Notes: generated by a model not told the origin, from the sequence alone. Shown: positions 50,966-58,973, counted from the first letter of the stretch. The stretch: DNA of 64,000 nucleotides from Sinohyriopsis cumingii (GCA_028554795.2 CM068835.1:31498311-31562310); one strand, 5' to 3'. Made by a program: numbers and translations.

Positions 50966-53785
50966 TTACAACCAATGTTTTATACCAACGTGTCCATACG
51001 GTAAGGTGAAATGATTGGGAAGTCGAACTCGCTTCTGGTACACGATTTGATAGACTTTTTCCAAGGGTCGACTGACGATGTGGTGAGTGGGTAAACGTAC
51101 AATCTTGTTCGGTTGATAGGTGGTCACTTTAAAGTTTCCATCCTCTCCCGATTGCAAGGCTTCTTTCAATACCCCAAAGTTGACCACTCGACTGGTACGA
51201 TAATTCAGAGTCAGTCCTTTCACTTTGTACGTCGTGTGCACTTCTCCTTGTTTGTCCCGGTATTCGTAGCCGTAATTTTTGGGACCGCCACTGACGAAAC
51301 TTAGAATCTTGTCGTCGGGATGCTCGTCTGTCCAGGCTCCTAAACGGTCTCCTTCGATGTCAGGGTGATGTTGAATCGGGTGATGGATGTAAATGCAACT
51401 GTCCGTGTCAAAGTACAGGACGCGTTCTTCTAACAGTTCTAAAGCTTCGTACAATTTTAAGCGAGCATGAGCTGTCATGTAAGCCGCAATGATGACATTT
51501 CCAAAAGGGTCGTCTTGTACAAAGTCCAGATCTTCTTCGTAATTGACCAAGATCAAATTCTCTCGAACGACGTCCACGTGTTTCATGTATTTGGTTTTGT
51601 CGTGAATCATCTGGAAGTAGCGGGAAGGTTCTGTCAAATATTCCGTCTTGGGTAAACACGGTCGTTGTGCCATTTTACCCCACAAGCAATTTAACATCAC
51701 TTTGGCAAACGATCGCCTGCCTTCGTTTTTCTCGATGTGGTCTAAAGTGATGCCTTCTTGTTCGTAGTATTTCTCTTTGAATTGTATTTGGTCTTCGGGA
51801 GTGTGACACCAGGAAGGATAGCCGCTGGCTTCTTGCTTCAGTTTCAAAAAGGCATCCACGTAGTCGGCGAAAATGCCTTTCTGACTGGGGTCACCCTTGT
51901 GGTATTGTTGTGTCTTGGGAAAGTGACAAATTTCGTACACTTCTAACAGTTGGTATCCCATGTCCAAAGCTTTGAACAATTCTACGCTGACCCAGGTTCC
52001 CGTCAAGGCCCGTTCTTCCTGGCTGTGCTGACAAGCTTGGTCTTGGTTGCACGTTTCGGCACAAGTACGGCACAAGGGAAACATCAGTTTGCCTTGACAA
52101 TGGTGAGGTAAGACGGGATGGTATAGGTTCGTGGGAGGCAAAACTTTACACTTGATCAAGCCTTCGTATTGTCGAATGTTTTTCAGGTCGATGTGTTCCG
52201 TCAGCAATTGCGGGTGCCCTACAGGAAAGCGACAATATTTGCACACGTAGGGATACAGCGAACACACGTCCAAGTATTTGATTTCTTCTCCTTTCTCTTC
52301 GTCGGCTTGGTACAGCAAACAGGTGGCATTGGTCCTTCCTCCGTACAAACTATCCCTCGGGTTCAGGGGGTCCATCAGCTTGTAACTTTCCACGGCACGT
52401 TTAAACTCGGGATCGATTTTCATACGGTGATCGTATTCGTGTTCCCACATTTCCACCACTTGGTATCCTTGCTGTTCTAACTTTAGGTGCCGCTGACAAG
52501 TGTCCTGGTACAAGTCTTCCATGGTTCGTTGCAAAAACTGATTTTTAGTGCCACGGTCAGGGTAACAGACGGGACATCCGTGAAATAAGCAACCGTTAAA
52601 CTCGTACACGATCTTGGGGTTTTCTAAGTCCCAGCCATCGACCGAATACGTTCCGATGGTCTTTTCACCCCCTCCGTTGCGGGCATGCTGAATCCATTTG
52701 TCTTCCTTGTCGCACAAGTAATGTAACCAACGTAGGGCTTTGACCGAGTATTGACGCTTGACATAGTGGGTCGTTTGAGGACTAATGACAGCCACGGTGT
52801 TTTCAGGCATGAATCGTTGGCGGTACACTAAGGAACACGCTTTGGCAATGGTGCAAGCTTCTTTCAAAGGATCGACCCCTCCGTGTTCCATGAACAGTTC
52901 TCGAAATTTTCCACAGCAACGCCGTAAAATGTCCACGTCGGAACGACAATACTTTAACATTTCTTCCTGAAAGTCGAAAGGGTCCGAGGCGTGAATCTGG
53001 TACCAAGCGTAGAAAGCTTCTCGTTGTTCGGTACGCATGTTGTCGGGGTCGTAATAGTGAGCCTCAGGTAAATGGGGTAGAACGGCGTGTTGATTGGCTT
53101 CCGTATTGAAAAAGTGTGGAAAGTACCCTTTAGCCATTTCTGTCATTCCAAACGTTTTAGGCATTCGACTCAAAGGCATGGCCAAGTAACTCATCGAATC
53201 TTTAAACTGCACTTGTCCCACTTGCATGAAAATGATTTTGGCTCCGTTCAAAGTCACTTTAGGACGTTCGGTGCCTTGTTCCGTATAGTATCTCAAAAGA
53301 AACTGTCCATCGTATCCGGAGAAATTGTGAGCCATCACCGTGGCATGACGATGACAATCTCCGTAACGTTCGATGTCCTCTTGGCTCCACGTCTTGTCGA
53401 TGGGGTCTAAGACCCATTGGGCAAAATCGGCTAGCGTGTTAGGTCCCCGAAAGATTTTTTCACGTCCTCCGGGAATCTTGCTGCAGTGAGGGCAATGACT
53501 GAAGATAGGTTCTTGAATGCACTTCTCGCACGCTCGATGAGCCACGCAAAAATTAGGAATGTGAATGCCGGTCTCTTGCATGCATTCGAAATCGAAAAAG
53601 ATGAAATTGCCTTTCTTCTTGTGACCGTCCTCTTTCTCTGGTGGGGGTTGGTATTTTTGCACGTAGCATTGGTGTTCCAAGTCCACGATGTGGTGACAAA
53701 TGTGACATTTTTTCTTTCCTCGACATACGTGTGCCTTGGCATTGTTGGTAAGTATGCCTTGTCCACAGGTAGGGCACAATCTCAA
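50966..53785 (-). CDS. DNA polymerase B, protein-primed type
   Basis: A 939-codon open frame encoding exonuclease and polymerase domains; it replicates the element. Exonuclease motifs are I FFDFEC (Asp65, Glu67), II HNFSGYDGQF (152-162) and III YCRSDVDIL (279-287). The protein-primed insertion region carries 'YEFNGCLFHGCPVCY' (about 394-408). Polymerase motifs are A YLDVCSLYP (504-512), B KVMLNCLWGK (695-704) and C YFDTDS (791-796). Two Cys/His clusters precede motif I. All catalytic residues are present. The 5' limit given is that of the open frame and is uncertain. The TATA box of the next gene lies in its last codons. Confidence 0.93.
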   Translation of the reverse strand: MRLCPTCGQGILTNNAKAHVCRGKKKCHICHHIVDLEHQCYVQKYQPPPEKEDGHKKKGNFIFFDFECMQETGIHIPNFCVAHRACEKCIQEPIFSHCPHCSKIPGGREKIFRGPNTLADFAQWVLDPIDKTWSQEDIERYGDCHRHATVMAHNFSGYDGQFLLRYYTEQGTERPKVTLNGAKIIFMQVGQVQFKDSMSYLAMPLSRMPKTFGMTEMAKGYFPHFFNTEANQHAVLPHLPEAHYYDPDNMRTEQREAFYAWYQIHASDPFDFQEEMLKYCRSDVDILRRCCGKFRELFMEHGGVDPLKEACTIAKACSLVYRQRFMPENTVAVISPQTTHYVKRQYSVKALRWLHYLCDKEDKWIQHARNGGGEKTIGTYSVDGWDLENPKIVYEFNGCLFHGCPVCYPDRGTKNQFLQRTMEDLYQDTCQRHLKLEQQGYQVVEMWEHEYDHRMKIDPEFKRAVESYKLMDPLNPRDSLYGGRTNATCLLYQADEEKGEEIKYLDVCSLYPYVCKYCRFPVGHPQLLTEHIDLKNIRQYEGLIKCKVLPPTNLYHPVLPHHCQGKLMFPLCRTCAETCNQDQACQHSQEERALTGTWVSVELFKALDMGYQLLEVYEICHFPKTQQYHKGDPSQKGIFADYVDAFLKLKQEASGYPSWCHTPEDQIQFKEKYYEQEGITLDHIEKNEGRRSFAKVMLNCLWGKMAQRPCLPKTEYLTEPSRYFQMIHDKTKYMKHVDVVRENLILVNYEEDLDFVQDDPFGNVIIAAYMTAHARLKLYEALELLEERVLYFDTDSCIYIHHPIQHHPDIEGDRLGAWTDEHPDDKILSFVSGGPKNYGYEYRDKQGEVHTTYKVKGLTLNYRTSRVVNFGVLKEALQSGEDGNFKVTTYQPNKIVRLPTHHIVSRPLEKVYQIVYQKRVRLPNHFTLPYGHVGIKHWL

Positions 53786-53803
53786 GAGCTGACAAGCACA
53801 TTT

Positions 53804-55006
53804 CTACTGTGAACCTTGCGTCTTCAGATGTTGCTGGTAACAGGTAGGGCTGACAAACGTACGCAGACAAGTCGAACAAGGCACTGGTTCTTCGCTCAGA
53901 CAGGGTGAAGAGGCCAAACATCCTGGGCATTTCGATCCACAATGCTTGTGTTGCTCTCGATTGTTATAACCATAATCACATTTCTCACAATAATAACCGT
54001 ATCCTAGGAATCCAGTGATACTGGTAATGGTATCGAAATGTTCATCGTGATGATAAACGTGAATGTATTTTCCGTCCTTAAAGTCTTGCCCTCGAAACAA
54101 CAAAGACCCGCGCACTTCTTGAGGGTGCACTTTCAAGATGTATCGTGGAGCTAGGGCATCTTGCAATTTTTGCATCTCAGGAATGCCACAGGGTGTGTCT
54201 TTGGACAGGCCAGCTTGTCGTAACAGGAGTTCTGCTTCACTTCGTTGTTTGGCTCGGTCCGATTGTCGAATGTTCTCCCAGTCTCTTTTCCATTCTACCG
54301 TGTCGTTCTTGTTGGCATAGGTTCGTCCCACCACGATGGCACGGGCTAAACACATCTGGTCATGAGGATTGTGAATTCGGACAAGGCTACGCTTAATGCT
54401 GCGAAGGTCGTTCACCAATAACATCTTTTTGCGTCCGGTCCCTTGAGGAGGAGAGACGTGGGTCATGTCCAATGTGGCTATTCCATCGGTGATGTCAAAC
54501 TGGTCATTAGATTGTTGTACGTGTTGAATCTTGTCCATGACTTTGGAAGCAGTCAATTCTGCAGGGGTGCTAAACTCGATCCAAACAGGGGATTTCAAAC
54601 CGTCGTGTTGTATGGAAAGTCTCAAGCGATCGTCTTCTTTGGGTTGACATTGTCGCTTGAGTGCAGTGAGCAAAGAATCCCACACCCCAGTGATGAACAC
54701 TTCTGCTTTCTCTAACGGCACTTCAGCCTTAAAATCTTTAAACTTCACTGTGTATTTGTAAGCCGTAGTTCTAAATTTTCTAGAGGAGCGCTTTTCCGTC
54801 TCTCGAATGGAATAGTACTTTTCAGGGTTGACTAAGGGTGGTGAACTTGGTTTAGAGGTTTCAAATTCTGGTTCACTCATGTCCTCTTCAAAATCACTGG
54901 CATGAATTTGTGCCAAGATTTCAGCCCTGGTTCGAGGCGATAGATCACGTTTCTGCCTCTTACTTTCTTCTTCTTCTTTCTTCTCGAATGAATGGGATCG
55001 TTTCAT
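53804..55006 (-). CDS. Zinc-finger-rich polymerase-associated region
   Basis: A 400-residue open frame. The start is charged and probably nuclear-targeted ('KKEEEESKRQKR'). A central folded part ('YKYTVKFKDFKAEVPLEKAE', 'LLVNDLRSIKRSLVRIHNP') is followed by C-terminal Cys/His clusters ('YCEKCDYGYNNREQHKHCG', 'KCPGCLASSPC', 'CSTCLRTF'). Such a region accompanies the polymerase in Polintons and adintoviruses. ATG at 55006 follows a TATA box (55055-55060) in a divergent promoter shared with the zinc-knuckle gene. Confidence 0.8.
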   Translation of the reverse strand: MKRSHSFEKKEEEESKRQKRDLSPRTRAEILAQIHASDFEEDMSEPEFETSKPSSPPLVNPEKYYSIRETEKRSSRKFRTTAYKYTVKFKDFKAEVPLEKAEVFITGVWDSLLTALKRQCQPKEDDRLRLSIQHDGLKSPVWIEFSTPAELTASKVMDKIQHVQQSNDQFDITDGIATLDMTHVSPPQGTGRKKMLLVNDLRSIKRSLVRIHNPHDQMCLARAIVVGRTYANKNDTVEWKRDWENIRQSDRAKQRSEAELLLRQAGLSKDTPCGIPEMQKLQDALAPRYILKVHPQEVRGSLLFRGQDFKDGKYIHVYHHDEHFDTITSITGFLGYGYYCEKCDYGYNNREQHKHCGSKCPGCLASSPCLSEEPVPCSTCLRTFVSPTCYQQHLKTQGSQ

Positions 55007-55054
55007 CTTGAAAGCAAAAAGTCAAATGACTCAAGTTCAAACACCATGAGCTAC

Positions 55055-55087
55055 TTTATAGTCATAACAGACCAGCGTATATAAAAG
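55055..55087. promoter_or_regulatory. Divergent promoter with two TATA boxes
   Basis: Minus-strand ACTATAAAGTAGC (TATAAA at 55055-55060) serves the gene starting at 55006. Plus-strand GTATATAAAAGGG (55078-55087) serves the gene starting at 55141. The boxes are about 20 bp apart, back to back. Confidence 0.8.
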
Positions 55088-55140
55088 GGTGTGTGTCTTG
55101 TCCTTTCACTATTCATTTCACTCTCAAGCCGAGCACAACG

Positions 55141-55611
55141 ATGGAAGAGACTAACCAGATGGAACGTTTCGTCAGAGCTTTGCGAGGGGTCATTAGAAAA
55201 TTCTCTTCAGACCAGCCTACGGACTACTCTCCTTCCTTTAGAGATAAAAGTCAAGATACTTGCTATATCTGTCAGAAGAAAGGGCATTGGTCTTCAGAGT
55301 GTCCAGACCGTCAAAAAAGAACAAAAACAGGGACTAAAAAAGACAAAAGTCAAGATACCTGTTATTATTGTCAAGAAAAAGGACATTGGTCTCCAGATTG
55401 CCCAAAAAAGAAACAAGAGGAGTCAGAAGAAAAGAAGGATTCTTCAGAAGAAGAGAGGGATTCTTCGGAAGAAGAGAGGGATTCTTCAGAGGAAGAAAGA
55501 AGACAGGTGAAGAAAAAGAAACAGGAGAAGAAAAGAAGAAGGGAAGAAAGTGAGGAGGAAGAAGAGAAAAAGAGTGTGACGGTGAAGAAATTCAAAAAAC
55601 AGAGAGACTAA
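55141..55611 (+). CDS. Double CCHC zinc-knuckle protein with acidic repeats
   Basis: A 156-residue protein from the ATG at 55141, about 54 nt below a TATA box. It has two zinc knuckles of CX2CX4HX4C form ('CYICQKKGHWSSEC' and 'CYYCQEKGHWSPDC'), as in retroviral nucleocapsid and CNBP-like proteins, so it should bind single-stranded nucleic acid. An 8-residue acidic repeat (DSSEEERD) in three tandem copies and a Lys-rich tail follow. It is one of only two plus-strand genes. An AATAAA at 55698-55703 ends it; there is no histone-like hairpin. Confidence 0.85.
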   Translation: MEETNQMERFVRALRGVIRKFSSDQPTDYSPSFRDKSQDTCYICQKKGHWSSECPDRQKRTKTGTKKDKSQDTCYYCQEKGHWSPDCPKKKQEESEEKKDSSEEERDSSEEERDSSEEERRQVKKKKQEKKRRREESEEEEEKKSVTVKKFKKQRD

Positions 55612-55697
55612 ACAAGGAGACAGAAGAAGTCAATGAACTTTCAATCAAAAGTGTTGTGTTGTGAATTGTGAATTGTATTGTAACAATGGATAAAAGA

Positions 55698-55703
55698 ATA
55701 AAT
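55698..55703 (+). terminator. AATAAA polyadenylation signal of the zinc-knuckle gene
   Basis: AATAAA 87 nt after the stop codon at 55611. Confidence 0.6.
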
Positions 55704-55835
55704 GAATGATATAAGGTAAGTGTCTTTGAGTTTTGATTTTAAAATAAGAAGCTACACTCACGCACTCATACAAAGACACGTACTATAGGGGTAAAATGGG
55801 TGGGGTTTTTTTTGAGTTATTGGCAAATTGAAATT

Positions 55836-55876
55836 GTATTTCTTTTCGAGATATGTGGGTGGCCCTGAAAAGGGCC
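55836..55876 (-). terminator. Histone-type 3' stem-loop, gene 55903-56472
   Basis: Minus strand GGCCCTTTTCAGGGCC (55861-55876) begins 26 nt after the stop codon. It is followed by ACCCA (as in mature histone mRNAs) and TCTCGAAAAGAAATACAA. The block TTGGCAAAT further on matches the left-end genes. Confidence 0.82.
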
Positions 55877-55902
55877 TTTTTCTTTATGGTGTAGGAGTGA
55901 GT

Positions 55903-56472
55903 TTAAGCAATCAACTTTAACTGCCTTATGCCTTTGCCACGGCCAAGGCCTACTTCTGAACTGCGTAATGTTGATGATGATTGGGTTGAAATCACTAAGG
56001 GTGGTACGGTAGGCTTAGTCACAGAGTTGACGTGTTTAGCTCGGGAAGGTCGTATTCTCTTCGGTCGTGATAAAGAAGTCTGATACATTTGTTTCAGACT
56101 TCTTAACTCCGCTAAAATGTCCAACAGTACCGTGACCGTTTGATTTTCACCCTCTTGTTTCTTTGCTGCTACTTCTTCTTGCTGTTGGTGTTTTTTTCTT
56201 ACCTCTTCTTCTTCTTGCTGTTGCTGTAGGAGAAAAGCTTGTTCCGCTTCCTTTTGTCGTTGTATAAATTTCTCCAATTCTTCTTTCTGTCTTTGTCTAA
56301 AATTCTCCACTTGCGGTAATGAAGAAGGTAACGCAGGTTCCGGAACAAATTCTTGCGAAGAGAGAAAATCCACAAAATCCCAATTCACCTCTTCTGAAAG
56401 TAAGTCCGGGTTCCCTTGGGCAGTCTCCCCTGCTGGTGCACCCCAATGGATCGTTTTCTGAGTTTCCGTCAT
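55903..56472 (-). CDS. Gln/Glu-rich coiled-coil protein, right-end gene
   Basis: A 189-residue protein with an acidic N-terminus ('EEVNWDFVDFLSSQEF'), a long coiled coil ('FRQRQKEELEKFIQRQKEAE' onward, with QQQQEEEE) at residues about 55-110, a helix 'VLLDILAELRSLKQMY' and a basic C-terminal region ('RPKRIRPSRAKH'). No family is recognised. It is transcribed away from 56692-56925 from a shared promoter with CRE and CCAAT motifs, and ends in a perfect histone-type hairpin. Confidence 0.78.
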   Translation of the reverse strand: MTETQKTIHWGAPAGETAQGNPDLLSEEVNWDFVDFLSSQEFVPEPALPSSLPQVENFRQRQKEELEKFIQRQKEAEQAFLLQQQQEEEEVRKKHQQQEEVAAKKQEGENQTVTVLLDILAELRSLKQMYQTSLSRPKRIRPSRAKHVNSVTKPTVPPLVISTQSSSTLRSSEVGLGRGKGIRQLKLIA

Positions 56473-56514
56473 GTTGAATCACTGTCGCATAGATTGACTG
56501 CACACAAGCGCTAG

Positions 56515-56646
56515 CAAATCTATATTGACTACGTGACGTCACAGACTGCTCTCTTCGGATTGGATGCGGCTGGCTGAATTTTGTAACGCGTGTTCGGATT
56601 GGTGAATGAACTCAATCCGTTTCAATCCTACCTCTGCCTATAAATA
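56515..56646. promoter_or_regulatory. Divergent promoter with CRE, two inverted CCAAT and TATA
   Basis: The palindromic TGACGTCA (56534-56541) is a perfect CRE/ATF site. TTCGGATTGG occurs twice (ATTGG at 56559-56563 and 56598-56602), giving two CCAAT boxes on the minus strand. TATAAATA (56639-56646) serves the plus-strand gene. AATATAGAT near 56515 is a weak candidate TATA for the minus-strand gene. Binding is not shown. Confidence 0.7.
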
Positions 56647-56691
56647 AGCGCCGTTCACTGCATTGATTCACCTGTTTCTCGGAGCCTCAAG

Positions 56692-56925
56692 ATGTGGACC
56701 GACGTTCAATCTTCAACCCTTGTGTCAACAATGATGTTCAGGACGGACATGCTCATGTATGTCCGGTCCAAGTGGACTGTTGTTGATAGGACAGATACAA
56801 GTCTATGGATGAGGAGAGTTTATATAGAAAGACAAGGATGTCTCAAGAGGGTACTTGTGTATGGACCGGCAGTTAGAAGGAGTTTAAGAAGAAGAAGAAG
56901 ATGTGACAGATGCCATCTATGTTAA
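56692..56925 (+). CDS. Small arginine-rich protein, right-end gene
   Basis: A 77-residue basic protein. The C-terminus 'RRSLRRRRRCDRCHLC' combines an arginine run with a Cys/His cluster. The rest has no family I recognise. Support for a real gene: TATAAATA 46 nt before the ATG, and the histone-type hairpin 24 nt after the stop, the usual histone spacing. It sits at the very edge of the element. An arginine-rich, protamine-like DNA-binding role is possible but only inferred. Confidence 0.65.
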   Translation: MWTDVQSSTLVSTMMFRTDMLMYVRSKWTVVDRTDTSLWMRRVYIERQGCLKRVLVYGPAVRRSLRRRRRCDRCHLC

Positions 56926-56940
56926 TATTAATATTAACAT

Positions 56941-57291
56941 AAACCCAAAGGCCCTTTTCAGGGCCAGCCATATTTCTCGAAAAGAGATAGTCTTTGAACT
57001 GCCTACCCCTTTTTTATTTTGTTTTTTTATTTTATTTTTTTTTTTTAAAAAAATAGAGACCCTCCCTGTTTCAATTTTACATAGACCCTATACAGTCCCA
57101 GGGGTTTCTTGGCCATGTTAAATTTACATAGACCCTATACAGTCCCATGGGTTTTTGGCCATGTTAATTCCCATAGACCCTATATGTTCCCACGATTTTT
57201 CTCCATGTTAAATTTACATAGACCCTATATGTTCCCAAGGGTGTTTTTAATGATAAATCCCATAGACCCTATACTATCCCACTTCACTACT
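56941..57291 (-). repeat. Right terminal inverted repeat with five iterons
   Basis: Inverted complement of 36981-37330, nearly identical over the outer 230 bp and differing mostly in the A/T run and in about ten inner bases. It includes the histone-type hairpin of the gene at 56692-56925. Confidence 0.95.
56950..56990 (+). terminator. Histone-type 3' stem-loop, gene 56692-56925
   Basis: Plus strand CCCAAAGGCCCTTTTCAG plus GGCC: hairpin GGCCCTTTTCAGGGCC at 56950-56965, with CCAAA before it as in histone mRNAs. TCTCGAAAAGAGATAG (56975-56990) follows as a histone-downstream-element candidate. AAAAGAG can pair with CUCUUUU at the 5' end of U7 snRNA. Confidence 0.83.
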
Positions 57292-57297
57292 GTCCTC
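57292..57297 (+). repeat. Polinton target-site duplication, right
   Basis: GTCCTC, identical to 36975-36980. Confidence 0.95.
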
Positions 57298-57361
57298 AGC
57301 TGGTTACCTGACAAGTGTGTACACAGGACAGGTATAAAATGTTCCGAAAGACCTAACTCCC

Positions 57362-57795
57362 CCTCATTTCATATCATGATCATCTCGTTTCAATATGAAA
57401 CACATTAAATGGAATCATCTCATTTGATATCATGATAATGTCGTTTCACTATGAAACACTTTAAATGGAATCATCTCATTTGATATCATGATAATGTCGT
57501 TTCAGCATGAAACACTTTAAATGAAATCATCTCATTTGATGTCATGATAATGTTGTTTGAAAGTGAAACACTTTAAATGGAATCATCTCATTTGATATCA
57601 AGATAATGTCGTTTCACTATGAAACACTTTAAATGAAATCATCTCATTTGATATCACGATAACGTCGTTTCAACATGAAACACTTTGAATGCAATCATCT
57701 CATGTACCGTCATGATAATGTTGTTTCAACATGAAACACTTTAAATCGAATCATTTCATTTGATATCATGACAATGTCGTTTCACTATGAAACAC
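57362..57795. repeat. 56-bp minisatellite, nearly eight copies
   Basis: The unit TCTCATTTGATATCATGATA + ATGTCGTTTC + ACTATGAAACACTTTAAATG + GAATCA starts at about 57362, 57418, 57474, 57530, 57586, 57642, 57698 and 57754 with exact 56-bp spacing. Each copy holds the near-palindromes ATATCATGATA and GTTTCACTATGAAAC. It starts 65 bp beyond the Polinton. Confidence 0.95.
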
Positions 57796-57924
57796 ATGAA
57801 GAACATCTTAATAGAATGTCTCATTTGAGCAGAAAACAGTATTTTTTATTCTTATCATTTTTTGACAAACTTTTTTGGTGTATTTCTATAAAAATATCTC
57901 CGTTTTGTAAGCACGATATCATTG

Positions 57925-57960
57925 GTGTGTGTGTCTGTGTCTGTGTGTGTGTGTGTGTGT
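57925..57960. repeat. (GT)n microsatellite
   Basis: GT run with a few interruptions. Confidence 0.9.
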
Positions 57961-58414
57961 AAATATATCAATTTTGTAAGTACTATATCATATTTGTATG
58001 TATGAAAATGTCCCTGATTCATTTGCCTTGCAAAAATCATAATGTAACACGCAAGAGATCTTATGACTGAAAAAAAATCAAAGAATCACTGCATTGGCAT
58101 AGCTTGAGGTCGGTGTTTCCCCTGTTTCCAAGGACCCGAGGAAAGCGAGTGTGTATACAATTGCTCACGTTTTTTAAGATCAATGTAATAGATTTATGTA
58201 TGACAATGTCCAATGTCTGTACTAAGACTGCAAGGCTGGGTTTATGAAAATGTCCCCGTTAAGTATGGACCGTGCTAAAGGTGTGTATAAAATATTATGA
58301 TTTAGCATATAACACATGTTCTATTTATCAAACTGTACTCATGGAAATGATACGGTTTGGTATAAGGAACTTTAAATATTGTGCTTAGTATTAAACGGTA
58401 GTCGCTTGGTATTT
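57961..58414. other. Unannotated stretch
   Basis: AT-rich spacer; nothing supported. Confidence 0.4.
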
Positions 58415-58610
58415 ACCACTTCGAGTTGATGTGTATCAATATATCTCGGTTTTATATGTATCACCTCGAGTTGGTGTGTATCAATATATCTTTCGGTTTT
58501 GTATGTACCACCTCGAGTTGGTGTGTATCAAAATATCTCTCGGTTTTGTATGAATCACCTCGGGTTGGTATCACTTTATCTCTCGGTTTTATATGTATCA
58601 CGTTCAGATT
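58415..58610. repeat. Degenerate minisatellite, about 45-bp unit
   Basis: TCACCTCGAGTTGGTGTGTA + TCAATATATCT(CT)CGGTTTTATATGTA recurs about four and a half times with unit lengths of 42-49 bp. Confidence 0.85.
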
Positions 58611-58973
58611 GCGTTCTTGTAAAAATTCCCGATTTTTAAATGTATAAATCATCTTTTATATACGAAATTATATATGTATGTATGCTGTTTGTGTGAAAAT
58701 AGCATGTTTCGTATCAAAGTCTCTCTTTTCTAAAACTTAATGCTTGTGCAAGGGCGTAGCTACCATATGGCAAGAGTATGCAAAACATTGTGGCCCTCGA
58801 ATACAGGGGACCCACGAGCTCATCCAAACAAATTATTTTTTATATCATAGAAAAGAACGAGTAACAGGAATTACACCACCCATCAAATACCATAATTTTA
58901 GACCTGCAAAAGTGCTATTAACGTCGCAGGAACCAATCGGTAAGTAGGGCATAGCGTCCCAATTACACTGGAC
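58611..58973. other. Unannotated stretch
   Basis: AT-rich; no gene or repeat could be supported up to the DNA transposon. Confidence 0.4.

Larger units (their letters stand above)
36981..57291 (-). mobile_element. Young Maverick/Polinton (adintovirus-like), nearly whole
   Basis: A 20,311-bp element bounded by GTCCTC duplications, with AG...CT termini and about 350-bp inverted repeats that are nearly identical to each other. It carries the Polinton set (DNA polymerase B, integrase, packaging ATPase, adenain-like protease, hexon-like and penton-like capsid proteins) plus about twenty smaller genes, almost all on the minus strand. The repeat identity and open genes indicate a recent insertion. 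It looks whole apart from about one apparent break. Confidence 0.97.

Noticed and set aside
54138-54715. Plus-strand genes opposite the polymerase region
   Set aside because: They mirror minus-strand coding sequence with clear domains and have no motifs of their own.
55903-56925. True histone genes at the right end of the Polinton
   Set aside because: The promoter and 3' hairpins are histone-like, but neither protein shows a histone fold motif; only the regulatory parts match.
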